Below are positions 11,206 through 23,900 of a DNA stretch of 64,000 nucleotides, one piece after another. The stretch is from contig OY744466.1 of NCBI GenBank assembly GCA_963556145.1, forward strand, positions 5,565,820 to 5,629,819, read 5' to 3'. A program made the translations under genes and the position numbers. Below the pieces are notes generated by a model that did no database searches, had not been told where the DNA came from, and saw nothing but the letters and a program-made list of their open reading frames with translations. Within the stretch, counting starts at the first letter, position 1. Each line of letters begins with the position of its first letter. The DNA is from Hygrocybe punicea. Lineage: Eukaryota > Basidiomycota > Agaricomycetes > Agaricales > Hygrophoraceae.

Positions 11206-13890
11206 ATGGAGCAACTGTTCACCAAGACCCTGATCATTCCTACCTCTGGAGTTCCAGGAATGCTGCTGGTGGATGCAGTCAGTCTCAGTAAAACAGTCCA
11301 ATATTGGGCCTTTGCTATGCTCATCATGGAAGTATGGACTTCCAAGCACCAGGATTGCCCAAGGCCACCCATTCTCAGTGAGATACTCTCCACATCTATT
11401 GTGTCCTCCCTGACCATCATTCAGTCAACTGTTGGAGAGGTACTGAGATATTTGGACAAGGGAGACAGAAAGTCCACTAGTAACCTGCGTAAGCATGCAA
11501 AGAAATGCTGGGGTGCCAAAGTCGTGAAATGTGCTGATGCTGTGAAAGATGCTGCTGAGGTGCAAGAAAAGACAGTTACTGGTGCTCTGAATCTACAGTC
11601 AATTACGGTTGCATTTGCAAGGAAGGCAAAAGACAAGGCGATGTACATGCACCGCCAACACACAAAAACAGAAACCAGGGCAGAGATTGTTCGTTGGGTT
11701 AGTGAGAGTGTGTGGCCTTTCAAGATAGTCAAGGATCAGGGATTTCAGAGTCTGATGAAGATGGGCCGCCCAGAATACTACATACCATCGCCATTGACGG
11801 TTTCCGGTGATGTCAAAAAGGTATTTGTTAAGGTGTGACAATGTATTGCAAACATGTTGCAGGTGCTGTCAAGTTCCATTAATTTGCTAGAAGTGCTATA
11901 CCAAATGGCCACTTACATGTAGGAGCATGACAGCGCATTGAATTTTGCCACCGACACTTGGACTTTGCCAAACCATAAAGCATTCATTGCCGTGATTGTG
12001 CACTTTGAGATCAATGGCAAACCAATATCGCTATTGTTGGACCTCATTGAGGTTGCCACATCACACTCGGGGGTGAATCTTGCAGCCATTTTCGCTAAGA
12101 TCTTGGATGACTTTGGGATCAGTCACAAAGTATGCGTGTTATAAACTGGATGAAAAACATCACCCACTGTTTTCATGTTATACCCATAGATCCTCAGTAT
12201 CTCCTGTGACAACGCTTCCATAAATGACATGATGATCGCCAAGCTTGCCAAGCTCATTGAGAAGTTCCCTGGGCTGGCAAACCAGACGCAGTGCTTCCTG
12301 CACACCCTCAACCTTGTAGCACGAAGCATCCTTCATCAGTTCAATGTTCCAAACTCACAAGTTGGCCAAACCTTGGACAAAGCCAAATGAGAATTGTCCG
12401 AATTGGCACAAGACCTGGATATTGAGGAGGCATTGATGGAGCCAGACCAAACCAGTGACAAGGAGGCTGATAATGAGGAGGGGTTGATCAATGTGCAGAC
12501 AGATATGTTGGGGGTGGAACAGATGCAACTGGATGCCAGCATATGACCTGTAAAGTGCATACTTGTTAAGGTATGTAATTACACCACTGAAAAGAAGCCT
12601 TGCCCTCTGAATGAATGCATAGCTCTGAAAACTGGCCTTTGTGATGAAGAACTCCATGACAATTATCCTACCTGAATGGTTCAAGACCCTTGAAAGATTA
12701 GAGCTGAACATTAGGTTGATGCCAAGAGACATTAGGATGTGTTGGAATTCAATGTATGATTTGCAGTTGAGCATCAAGCTGCCATCAATGTGATCAGTGG
12801 CGATCACCAACTGGACCTCTGCAAATATGAGATGAGCGAATTGGAGTGGCATCTTGTGGGTCAACTCTGCGAGGTCTTGAAGGTCAGTGAGATAAGTGAC
12901 CTGTTATCAGTTAAAGCTCACATGTGGCGTCACACTCAGGTCTTTAAGGACGCAACACTCTTCTTTTCCCAGTCTACTCCCAATCTTGCTACAGTCATCC
13001 CAGCCATGGATCATATCGATCGTGAACTGGCTACTAGCACACTCGACCCAAACTTGAACTTGCCATCCGTGCTTCCCTATCTGTAGCCAAGTTGACACTC
13101 AATTGGTACTACAACAAGACAGATGATTCCAAGGTCTATCGGATTGCAATGAGTGTGTTTCATTTCAATTTGATTTTAAATAAGTTACATGTCTTTCACC
13201 TTGCAGTCTTACACCCTTGCCACAAACTACAGTATCTCAAGAATGCGGGTTGGGAGAATGAGTGGATCAAGGCAGCAAAGAGCATCATTCAGGATGAATT
13301 TGACCAATCATATGCTGGCCGAATCACTGAGGAGGAGCCACTCACATCTTTGAGTGAGCTAAACCTGGTAGGATTAGCATGTATTTTATGCAGAGACACT
13401 GACCACCTTCATTGCTAGCCATATGACAGGAACATTTTCGACAACCTTCCCTCACTCAATGCACCCACTACAGCCGATTTTTGCACTGAACTTGTCTGTT
13501 ATCTTAGCACCAATGTCAAACACATTGATAATGTCTTGATGTGGTGGGCCAAGAGATGTGCCATGTTTCCATGTCTCTCTTGAATGGCCCTTGATTATCT
13601 TTCCATTCCTGGTAGGTAATTTCACTCACTATACCTTACATTTCATAACTCAGATTTTTACAGCAACATCAGTTGATGTCGAACAAGTATTTAGTAAAGG
13701 GCAACTTCTTCTCTCACACGTTCAGAGTTGCTTATCTGTTCAGTCTACACAAGCACTCATGTGCATTGGAGATTGGAGTCGAATGGGCTACATAAGGGAT
13801 GGCAACATGATGGCTGTGATGGTGCAGATTGATCAGGATGACGATGAACTCGAAGGGGACCTCCCTAATAACTGGGATGCAATGGCCTAG
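11206..13890 (+). pseudogene. hAT-family transposase, decayed
   Basis: Order of recognisable blocks: a BED-type zinc-finger-like segment (STSNLRKHAKKCWG near 11475), an N-terminal block ending PFKIVKDQGFQSLMKMGRPEYYIPSP (11700-11800), the DDE core start FATDTWTLPNHKAF (11942), LDLIEVATSHSGVNLA, the CDNAS motif in ISCDNASINDMM (12198), the WNSxYD motif (RMCWNSMYDL, 12735), VFKDATLFFSQSTPNLATVIPAM (12940) and the C-terminal dimerisation segment ATSVDVEQVFSKGQLLLSHV (13665). Several in-frame stops (for example TGA at 12388 and TAG at 13083) and frame changes break the gene. Compared with relatives I remember, many Arg codons now read Gln, Cys or Lys (VERVFSRGRLL reads VEQVFSKGQLL). The start is arbitrary. 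Frames upstream of 11206 are not clearly part of the gene. Confidence 0.8.
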
Positions 13891-13919
13891 TAAATAGTCG
13901 AGCCTTTATTCCTTTACCA

Positions 13920-14075
13920 TGTACCAGACCCATGACCCACTGACCCTCATGTACCCGCATTACCTGCACCAAATAAATCTAGACCCGTGGATTTACTGGA
14001 CCCATGGAGTGGGTATGGGTAAATCTCCGATCAGGTACGGGTACATAAGAAATACCCAGGGGTTACCCGTGCGGA
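13920..14075. repeat. ACCC/GGGT-rich segment, possible hAT terminal region
   Basis: Repeated (T)ACCC on one side (13925-13995) and GGGT(A) on the other (14010-14045) give a locally self-complementary tract just after the hAT coding remnant. hAT elements often carry such subterminal repeats. No precise TIR or 8-bp TSD could be identified, so the assignment is tentative. Confidence 0.35.
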
Positions 14076-14139
14076 TACTTAAAACCAAGGCAGAAATATT
14101 ATGACCAGTCAATGCATTCTTAGGGCTCCTGAGTGTTTG

Positions 14140-15215
14140 TGTTATCTATCTGGTACTATTCCTTTTCTGATCCCATTCCAGCACACTGCCTTTTCATTGA
14201 ATCAAGCCCCCAGCCTCCATTTGGCAATCTCTGCACTCAAAGCACTTTACAAAGCCTGGAGCTCTCACGCTGACCATCCAAAATATGAGTGTTTTACTCC
14301 CACCTTGCATACAGCATGTGCCAAAATTGATGAATACCATGAGAAGACTACAGAGTCACTGGCATATATTTGGCAATGAGTATGCTGTTACATCTGACTC
14401 AAATATTGGCTAACAACTACTAGTCCTTGACCTGAGAGAGAAAATGAGATACTTCAGTTGGCAGAAGTGCAAGAAAAGGTGCTAAAATGTGCTGAGGATG
14501 TTGTGAGTTGGCATTTGCTCATATTATTGTGTTCCAATTTCTGTTCTAGTTCAACGAATGATTCTTATTATTGAACAGCACCTCAAACACAAAGTGGTCA
14601 ATGCACCCAAACAAGCTCAAAAAGATCCACATCCTCCTTTGAGATCTCAGTGATGATGAAGATGGAGACATAGATGTAGGTCTGGCTGTGCCAGAAGATC
14701 CTGATCAGCTGTGGGTGCAGGATTATTGTGCTTACATAGATATCCTAGAGCAAGTGCCAGATGGATGGACAATGATTAAATGGTGGGGCTTCTGATATCC
14801 AGACCACTGAAAACAAACAAACGCCATTGCAAAGTTCAATGCTCACCATTATCATCCTCCCTGGGTGTCACTAGCCTGGGACCACCTTGCCATTATGGCA
14901 TCCTTAGTTTTGAGCATGCATGCTTTTTCACAAGGTGGGATAACTATTAGCAAATGCTAAAACCAGCTGAAAGCAGATATGGTGGAAGCCATACAGTGTG
15001 TGGAGTGTGCTATTCGGCATGACTTGCTCTTTCACAAGGCAGCACCATCATCAATTATGGAAGCTGAGGTAAATGAGGATGAGGTGGATGATTGGCTGAG
15101 TGGCGATGATGAGGAAGGAGAATGTTCAGCAATAGAGGAGAGGGCTTGGGATGAACTGATTATTAATGATAACAATGAGGACCTCATTGCAGAGGCAGCT
15201 GAGGACTCTGATTGA
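14140..15215 (+). pseudogene. Second hAT-family transposase fragment, C-terminal part
   Basis: The fragment starts in the middle of the transposase (AISALKALYKAWSSHADHPKYECF and ACAKIDEYHEKTTES, 14220-14370), continues as DPDQLWVQDYCAYIDILEQVPDGWTMIKWWGF (14700-14795) and ends with the dimerisation region LAIMASLVLSMHAFSQGGITISKC (14885-14960), MVEAIQCVECAIRHDLLF and an acidic tail ending at 15215. In relatives the core reads SSERAFS..GITISKRRNRLK; here Arg codons have become His, Cys, a stop (TAA) and Gln. Because the previous hAT copy already has its own C-terminus, this is a separate element. The N-terminal half is missing. Confidence 0.72.
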
Positions 15216-15279
15216 TAGTAATTGTGCTGCCAACATCTATGCCAAATACTTAGTGTATGGGTATAAAAACTTGAACTTG

Positions 15280-15415
15280 AAGCCAGGGCTTAGGCCAAGC
15301 CAGGCCAGGGCTAGGCTGGGGTCATCTGTCATGGCTTGGCCCAAGCAGCAAGAAAGCTGGAGCCTTTATAGGCCAGGCCAAAGCTGGGGCATTTGGGCCA
15401 AGCCAGGCTGTGCAC
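15280..15415. repeat. GGCCAAGCC-type low-complexity repeat
   Basis: Short degenerate units GCCAAGCC / GGCCAGGCC / AAGCTGGGGC recur about ten times. A similar cluster (CCAAGCCAAGCCAGACCAAGCC) is at 24851-24877. They suggest remnants of the same simple repeat or transposon end at both places. Confidence 0.5.
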
Positions 15416-16044
15416 ATTACTAAGGGGTAACCTGGTTGCACCCAACATTGATAATGAAATAGGGGAAGCAAAATCATACAAATCTGCTGTCATATTCAGC
15501 CATAGTTGTGGCCAAGCTGCAGCATCAGTGTGGCTTGCTCAGATCACTCAAGAGTCAAGATATTGCCAATATCAATGTCAACATTGCAAGAACAATTCAC
15601 CATCAAAATGAATCCCCCATTATTCTTGCAAATGCCTATGCAGGTCCCAAAGGTGCTCTATATAACCCTACTATTCTTATTGCTGGCTGGGCACCTCTCC
15701 TCGCTGCTCCAAATCCAACCACCCATGATGAGTTACAAGTCCCTGTAAGGGAATCATTCTACATGGTTGGTTTTCCAACCCAGGGTCACAGTCTAATTTA
15801 CCAAGCTGTGGGAACAATTTTGAAGTCCTGTGAATAATTGTGAAACCATGTGACTGCTGACTTTTTAACTGTGAGAATTTGTTGTTCCAATCAGCAAGAG
15901 CAACAAGGCAGCTGGATCAAAGCTGCCAAATTTGTACCTGTGAGGATGTTAGTTGAGCATATCGAAATTTGCAATGATCTCTTGAATGTCAGCAGTCATG
16001 TGAAGCTGCCATTGGAGAATCGATGTTTCTTGTACTTGTATTGA

Positions 16045-16650
16045 TTCTCTTTTCTATTGGCTGCAAGAGAATTCCACTATCATCTACACCTGATGTAACA
16101 GATATTGATGACTTTTATTGTATGGGTTCAATTTCTAATGACCAGCAATGCACTACCAAACAGTTGTTGAAGGGGCTGAACACTGTTTGACAAGGGTGTG
16201 GGAGCCATGTTGTTTGCATTTATTTTCCTACCAAGTAGTCCTCAACAGTTGTACAACCATCTACAGCATATTTGACACTTGAGAGTGACATTGGTTGTAT
16301 TGATTGTCTTACCCACTTGTCCCAAGGACAATCATCTGCAGCGTATTTGACAGGTGTTGACAGCTTTTGTTGCAATAATTTAATTCCTAATGGCCAGCAA
16401 AGTACTGTCAAATAGTTGTGGAAGAGGCTGAACACTGTTTGACAAGGGTGTGAGAGCCATTTACACATTTTGTTTGCATTTATTTTCCTACCAACTGACC
16501 ATAACACAGTTGTACAACCAATGCCAGCATATGGGCATGTCTTGATTCTCTTACCCACTGGCCACAAGATAAATCCACAACTATCTATACTCTATTTGAT
16601 AGATGTTGACAATGTTTCTTGTGTTTATTTAATTTTTATGACTGGGTTAG
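16045..16650. repeat. Tandem repeat, about 250-bp unit, 2.4 copies
   Basis: The block 'CCAGCAA.G.ACT..CAAA.AGTTGT.GAAG.GGCTGAACACTG' starts near 16143 and again near 16393, followed in both by TTTGACAAGGGTGTG and TTTGCATTTATTTTCCTACCAA. The block 'CTCTTACCCACTGGCCACAAG' near 16549 begins a third, partial unit and matches a degenerate version near 16309. Unit spacing is 250 bases. No gene is visible within it. The span 15420-16040 holds only short open frames. Confidence 0.75.
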
Positions 16651-16796
16651 CTCTGCTGAACAGGACTCATGGTTGTGAAGATTCCGACTGCCTTGGCACT
16701 GACTGCAAACCCAGAGGTACCAATGAGATCACACATGGCCACCCAGCCGAAGCAGAGGAGGTAGAAGCTGGAGACCACTCACAATGAGGGTGAGAA

Positions 16797-16902
16797 TGAT
16801 GATGATGGGGACAATGAGGACAAGGATGAGGATGATGGGGATGGGGATGACAAGGACAAGGACAAGGACAAGGACAAGGAGGACAAGGACAATCATGAAC
16901 CA
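16797..16902 (+). repeat. (GACAAG)n / GATGATGGG microsatellite coding for an Asp/Lys-rich tract
   Basis: GATGATGATGGGGACAATGAGGACAAG... passes into five perfect GACAAG units at about 16853-16880. One frame reads an acidic DDDGDNEDKDEDDGDG stretch followed by DK repeats. It lies at the end of an unrecognised open frame and may belong to a decayed transposon protein. Confidence 0.7.
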
Positions 16903-18216
16903 AAAGGGGATCCCACAACAATTCGGTACTGAATGAGCATCAGGATCCAACCAGTGGAAAGCTTGTCCATAATTTCATGGTGGAATTAAGGAACTACACT
17001 ATCCTAAATTGTTCTGTCGATTTCATGAAGCCTGCATGGATTGATGACCTGAGGAGGCTCATGAGAAGCGCCAAAGAAGAGTTCAAATGAGAGCATGGGC
17101 AAACTATACAGACCAGTAGGCCTAACTTTTCCATAGCCAACTGCCATTGATCAGTTATCAGGTATACCAGTCAATTGAGACCTACAGCAATTCGTGATAA
17201 AACAGGGCCGGAAGACACGAAGTAATTACCTTCAAAGCGAGAAGGTGGTCTTCTACCCTTCCAAAACAGAACCAAAGTGGCCAAGTTATGACTTCTCTAA
17301 TGATCATGCACCATGGGCCATCAGTCGCAGTTGAGACATTTTTGCAGTGTTGAGGCAGCCTGGGGAACAAGGATTTCTCAACCTGATACAAGGGGTGAGA
17401 TGTCACTGCATTTTGATACCAGAAAAATTCACTAACTGGAACAGGGTCATCTCCTCCACCACTTCAGGAACCAGGCATATGAGATGTCATTACTTGAAAT
17501 CATCTGGGGTCAGAACCTGAAAAAAAGTAAGTATCCACCCCTGGCAATGAAATGGAGGGGAAGAAGGCAAATTCCGGACTGGGCATTTGCTGGCATCAGG
17601 GCCCTGGTATGTATATATGAACACTTTCCATGCAATGCTAATACAGAGTTGTTAGAGCTTCCATAACCTGATGGAATGAGAAGATGGCATCCATTTCCAG
17701 TTTGACTTGACAGATGACGAATATGCTACAGCATTCGATACACTTTTGGAATACATGAAGAAACACCAAGATGATCCAGATTTCATCGCACGTGCGCATC
17801 ATCTCTTCAAAGCTGGCAGGGTGTCGTTTGATCCTAACTTGGAACATAGAGCTCGCCGGTCTAAACATAACAAGTAATTGTGTCAGTTTGCTTATTCTTC
17901 TTTTTGCTGACAGTTTGGAAATAGGGTTGCTCCTCTAACTGACTTTCCATAGATGTCGAGATATCACCTCTATAAGCATCTGGTTCTGGAAGGGATATAA
18001 CATGTAGCTTGGATCCCTATGTTTCAATTTTTCTGTTTGTTTTTTTTGTACAAAATACACTACACAGCAGCCTGGGTAAATGTGGAGAACATTTTTAACT
18101 GTGTGACTCGGAATTTATGGACAAATAAAAAAAACCACAAATGAAGTATGAAATGAAGGCAAGGTGGGATGAATGAATGGTGTTGGCAAAATCTACCCGA
18201 ATATTGTTAATTGTCA
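16903..18216. other. No recognisable gene; scattered protein-like open segments
   Basis: Segments such as FMKPAWIDDLRRLMRSAKEEF (plus strand, near 17020) and DDEYATAFDTLLEYMKKHQDDPDF (near 17700) look like former coding sequence but do not connect into a family I can name. CpG remains low. Poly-A-rich tracts occur at 18040-18135. Confidence 0.4.
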
Positions 18217-18972
18217 TTATACAGACATAGTGAGGTTGATGGCTGACTCTGCATTTCTGCCTTCAGAGGAATCATCTGAGTCGCTAACATCTGATCTCAG
18301 GTCAATGACCACAGGGTGGTTCTGAATGATGGTGGCAGTGGCAATAGCGGAAAGGTGCTGCTGATACACCCAACAGGTCATGACTAAACCACACACACAT
18401 TTCACAAAGAGTCTCCTGAACTCAGGTTCTGAAAGTCCTGGTGTAGCCCAAGAATCAAGCTTCAGAAGTTGATCCAACAGAGTCTCCAGCCCCTTGACTG
18501 GTGGTCCATAAGTGGGTATGCACCATCTGGGTCCCAACCATGGCAAGTATGGAACTGGTGGAGGAAGTAGGTCTCCAGCACCTGCAGATGAGAGCACTTA
18601 GTATTATTAGAAAAAAACTCAAATTAAAAAGTCAAACCTCGGTGAGGATATCTCCATACCTGCAGGCCCCTTCTCATATACATATGCTCAATACCAACTA
18701 TGACATGTCAAAAGTAAGATGGATAACACATGCTTGAGAGGAAGGTTTGACATACCAATATAGCCACAACAATGAGAAGCACATCCAGCCACATATTCAC
18801 CAGAGTATGGACCTTCAACAGCAATGTAAATGGCCAATTTGGTGTACAGATTCATATTGGCATTGTCAATGCAAGCACAAAGGCAACAGGGAGCTCTGAA
18901 TTTGTGTGCTTTGCGATATTCTGAGAAGTGACACACAATCCTGCTTGATTGACAGGCCTGTAGATCATCCAT
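18217..18972 (-). CDS. Hypothetical Cys-rich protein, agaricomycete-specific type, probably partial
   Basis: Two minus-strand frames read as one two-exon gene. The first (18972-18735 or so) has paired cysteines (CHFSEYRKAHKFRAPCCLCACID) and the block EGPYSGEYVAGCASHCCGYIG. The second (about 18590-18217) has PPVKGLETLLDQLLKLDSWATPGLSEPEFRRLFVKCVCGLVMT and an acidic Ser/Asp tail. An intron of about 100-130 nt between 18730 and 18600 would join them. I recall similarly built small proteins in agaric genomes (a 'YxGEYVAxCAxxxCGY' block followed by a C-terminal CxCG segment) but know no function. The Cys pattern suggests metal binding. The N-terminus is not defined, and the gene sits in CpG-poor repeat DNA, so it may be an old fragment. 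Confidence 0.45.
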
Positions 18973-19744
18973 TAGACCATGTCATTTGTTAGTGAGATTT
19001 CAATATACAGGATAATATGTTTTTACTCAGGCTCTCACCAGACTCAAGTTACACACCAACCAATTTACCTGTGGGTATGTCCTGTCTTCTCTATGAGCCA
19101 TTCCATTATAAAGAACTCTTAATACTAATTCAGGGTGACTTTCCTCAGTTCTTCTGGGTCATACATGCTGGCTCAACAATAGATTGACATTGAATTCAAT
19201 GGTCTAGCAGCTATACAACCTAGGTGATTAGTACACATCAGTGTAGGATTTGTCGTAGGATTTTTATACACAGAAATATTTGTGCCAACAATATTTGGTC
19301 CTCAGTGGCAAGCTTTGCCAGCCACACCAGCAATTATGGTGGCAGATTTGGGACCAATGGGCTTTCCACCAGTGCTGGTCCAGGGTGACAGGCAAGTCAG
19401 ACATGAATGATGGGAAGTAGTCTTTCATGCCATCAAGACCAGCATATGAGAACAAGTCTCCCACAGTCGATGTCACCATATCAGTAGAGGAGAGCCTGCA
19501 GTAGAGTAGGGATCCATTCCACAACAGACCAGGATTGATAGAGATGAGAAGAAGTCTGGTGAGACTGCAATGCCTCAACAACTACATCACCAAGATTGTG
19601 CCAATTTCCACCTCTTGGAGTGGCAGCATCAATGGTGCACCCAACAGTATCCCCCACAATGTCCCAGGAAATGGGGATAGAGTGTGGATTGGAATGGAAA
19701 CAGTGTGGTGTGGGTAACCAATGCTGCTGCAAAACCAACACCAC

Positions 19745-20050
19745 TTAGAAGTTCTCTGTGTGTCATTCCTATGCCAGGTCTTCTGTGTGTTGGTCTAATG
19801 CCAGGCCAGCTCCTCTGTGTGTTGCTGCAATGCAGGCTGGCTTCTCTGCATGTCATTCTGTTACCAGGGTTTTCTGTGTGTCAGTCTGATGCCAGGCCAG
19901 CTCTTGGCATGTTGCTGTGATGTCACACTGGGCCTCTGTGTATTGCCATGATGCCAGGTTGGCTTCTCTGCATGTTGTTCTGATGCCAAGGTTTTCCATG
20001 TGTTGGTTGGTTGCCAGGCTGGTTGCTCTGTGTGTCATTCCAGGGCCAGA
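19745..20050. repeat. Minisatellite, about 32-bp unit, roughly nine copies
   Basis: Degenerate units of the form ATGCCAGG(CC)AGCTT with CTCTGTGTGTT (T/G)TTCTG follow each other from 19745 to 20050. Motifs ATGCCAGG and CTCTG(C/T)(G/A)TGT alternate every 30-34 bases. Copies have diverged by point changes and small indels. Open frames through it simply reflect the lack of stops in the unit. Confidence 0.75.
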
Positions 20051-20963
20051 TGCTATTGCGACAACTTCATGCATTTGCACTAGCAGTGTTGCTAGTGTGG
20101 TGCTTCATCATAGTTGTTCCTGATCTCCATCTTGAAGTTCTTGACAGCTCTAAGTCAATTGAATGATTGGCTTCAGGTATTTGGATGACAAAAACAAAGG
20201 AGGGGAGAATTGTTGTTGGAGATGCCCTTGTAGGGTTGTGAGTGTCCTAAATGTTGCATGAGGGTCTGACATGATGTGTGACAGGGCAACAACTTGAACA
20301 ACCTGTTGGATAGGTTTGAATGTACTGTGAGAAAGGGAATGTCACTGTAGAGGCTCCAGAGCCCCTGGATCTGTATCCTCTACACGTCTGTACCATTCCT
20401 GTCCATTCCAACTCTGTTAGTGTCAATTCCACTCAATTCTGCTCCTTTATACTGATTCCACTCCAGATTCCAATTCCGGTATTGTTCCTATTGATGATGC
20501 AATGTCCCTAACAACCTGGAATCAGTATGCATAGACTCTGGTATCATATATCTTCATTTCCCCTCTCTCAGAACATAGGTCTCTGCTCCATGCTGAATTG
20601 GCTACTGTCCATGATGTTGCCATAATGAATAAACATATATGCGTCATATTTGTTGGCAGACTCCAGGGGCATCATTTCCTCTGCCAACTTTTGAGCAGCC
20701 AGCATCAAAACAGTGAATAGCATGATTAGTAGCCTGGCAATGCTAAGAGGAACAGCCCAGGCAATCAGCTTGCCATGTCCAGTCTGTTGTTGAGTTTTGA
20801 TATAAGTTGTGACAATAGTGAGAAGACCATTGAGAATAAATTGGCCTTGTCATCCTGAAAAGTTTTGCACCTTCAAATTATCACATTCTGTACCCCACTT
20901 GACCCCTATCATTTGCAACCTTTGCTTGTAGCACATAGTTACTACAACACAGGACTCTTCCCA

Positions 20964-20992
20964 GTAGTATAAAAGATGTACTTTTATACTAC
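20964..20992. repeat. Perfect 12-bp inverted repeat with 5-base loop
   Basis: GTAGTATAAAAG - ATGTA - CTTTTATACTAC. It contains TATAAAAG on both strands. It may be a palindromic TATA-bearing promoter remnant of a retroelement or a short hairpin. No gene starts nearby. Confidence 0.7.
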
Positions 20993-23900
20993 AGAATACA
21001 TGTTATCATTGCACCTCATCACATCTACAGTTTAGTTCTCTGGTTGTATCTTCCATGTTCCTCATCATCCTCTCACCATACTTCCCCTCTGTTCTGGAAC
21101 CCCCATATTTTGGTTGGATTGATTACAATAAACTCTATACAAACCTAGTAGCTCCTCAGATCACTTTCTTGCTGATGTCATATCCATGCAACTCCAAAGG
21201 ATTCCGATGAACTCCACTCCGGACTTTTCTGCCCCTTTATCTTATCTTATCCTCTTGTATATGTTATTGTTCCTTTCCCTTGTTACACTCTATTCTTCTT
21301 CTTCTCCATTTCTCCAGACTCCTATCTGTCCCTTCCCTTTGTTTACTTGTCCCCATACATAGCAACCTTTTATTCCTTTTATCTTTCTCCGACCTCCGGT
21401 TCCCGTTCTGGAACTTATTATCTCTATGTTACTAAGGACATAACAATTAGTTTACCAAGTATATAAGTTAGAACTACAATGTCCTGTAACTCCATTCTAA
21501 AAATCAAATTGAGTACCCCTCATTCTCAAACTTAAGGCTTCACCTTAAAAGTTCACTATTAAGTCTCTGTCTTTAGTCCAAACCTCCAGACTAACTCCGC
21601 TCCATCCGCTTTGTACTTACTCAATACAACTTAAGGAAGTAGCAAAACTACATCAAGAGTTTGCACCTCTGGTCCTCTGACTAACTCCATTCTGCCTGGA
21701 GTTACTGCACACCTCTAACAGCTGATCACATTTTAGTAGATTCCTATCGAGATCTGCACTGACACTCACAGTCACATCGCACCAATGCCAAAATAAAACT
21801 GATATGTCACCAAGTCCCAATAACTTGATTGGTGCCTTCTCAAGAATGAGGTGCACAGAGACTGACCTTGGTTTTACATGTCAAGCCAATCTGGTAGGAG
21901 AGAAGGGTAGTTAATAAGAGTACAATTAATGGAACTCACATTTTTTCAGCATTCTTGTATACTTGGTTGGCAAAGTGAAGGACAAGCATTACCAGATGAA
22001 GACTTCAGGATGTGAATCTACCACCTTCACATTCAACAACCTGGCATTGGCCTCAGCTGTGCAAATCTGGCATTGCAAACGATGAAAAGACATGAACTTC
22101 CGGTCTCTAATGTTTAAAGAAATATTAAGTAAGCAAAGAAGCCCATTATGATCATCCCCCTCTATCAGTGCAGTGATGTACAGTGACAAGCAGTACAGTG
22201 AGCTGTTTAGCTGAGTTCTCATCAACATGTCTATAAACTAGAATAGTTCCAAGTTAGTAAAATATTTTGCTATCTCTTGTGCTTCTATTTGGAAGATGCC
22301 TCCTCCCTCATCATTTATCCATCCCTTTTGTGCTAAGCTGGTGCTTTAAATGATCCAGAAATGACAATGACTTTTGTTGGGCATGACAAAGGAATCTAAC
22401 AATGGTTTTCTGACCCACAATGTTGACTGGACTGATTTTTGCACAAGAAGCATTTACATGTAAAATATTTCCAAGCAGGCTTCATGTTCCCTTTTTGTTG
22501 ATGCAGTGTGTGACATCAGGGTGGTGAGTTTCAATGAACATCTGTAGGAAATCTACAGTAGGATCTTTGTTTTTGCCTGGTTTGGTGCGGGTGATCTTGG
22601 CAGCGGCAGGCCCAACCTCGGTGGCAGGGGCAGCAGCAGGAACAGTAGGCACTGGTAATTTAAATATTTCCAAAAAGGGTAATGGCAGTGTTCCAACAAC
22701 TACCAAAATGTTCTGTTTTCCTCTCATGCCACACAACCCTCCCACACACTGTGTTGTATGCAACAAACATTTTATTAGTGTTGGCTCTCATTGTGCTCTC
22801 TGTACACATAAAACTGTCATGTGTCACTTTCCATTACCAGATGGACAGACAACTGAAAAACCATCCACATTGCAGAAACAGAATCAAAAAAGACCAGGGC
22901 ATGAAAGTGGGTCATTTTTTTGTCTCTGTTGGGTGAAGTTTAACATTCAACCCACATACAGATCCACACTAAAGTATGTAATGTGGCTCCAGGTTTTAAG
23001 TTGGTTCCTCCAGCAAACCATCTCCGTGTATGCATCTTATTTGAGTCTCACAGTGTTATTTTCCCTTATCAATGATGTCCCAGGGAAGGGAGAAACACCT
23101 GACACTACTCTACCTGAAACAATACTTTCAATCAACTGGGCCAGTATGTGATTGTTGTTGCACTATGCTGAAACAATTTGTTACTTCCCTCCAAATCAAT
23201 AATTAGATAAACTCAGAGACAAATAGATCCAATGACCACAATCATAGTTACCAGTTTTCTACTTGTTCACAGCAGTCAATGTGAGTGGGAGATATGGTGG
23301 AACACTTGCGTACTAGTCATGATATCAAATCTCACATGTGTATTATCAGATTTCATCATTTTATTCTTTATATCATTTGTTTAGTTGGCTGTGGATAAAC
23401 CAATTGATGATAGTGACATTTTGGTGGTATTTGTCACCATCCATCTCCTTGTTACCAATTTCACTTACTTGACCTCAGGAGATTGAGACCAAAGGCAAGG
23501 AAAAAACCAAAATCAAAATTGTACATACTCTACCGTCCTAACCCTTCCCTCCTTAACTATTATCACATTTTTATGACATAAAGACAACCTCTAAGAGTCC
23601 AGATGACTCAGACTCTGAACTAGGGCACAATGTGAGTAAATGTATAGTGAATGTACCTATGCACAGTTACATCAAGTGTTCTTAACTTCATCGATTGGGG
23701 AAGACCACTGGGGATGATTTCACTGGAGCCTCTAGTACTGGGTCATTTATAGGATCCTTACCTATCCACTCTCCTTCACAAAGTCATGTAGGTGGTAGTA
23801 TCTCTGTGCTGTTGTAGTAGTGGGTGGTACACTACTATAGAGAGGTCACATGATAGGATCCCACAGTTCGTAGGATTACATAGTAGAGTACACTTGTTGT

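Noticed and set aside
10673..14075. TIR pair for the first hAT element, using GGGTAC motifs at both places
   Set aside because: The left occurrence belongs to the foldback palindrome, and the right is simple sequence. No 8-bp TSD could be matched.
22534..23151. 205-codon plus-strand frame as a gene
   Set aside because: Low-complexity Ala/Gly start and no family features; the opposite strand is also open. CpG-poor repeat DNA.
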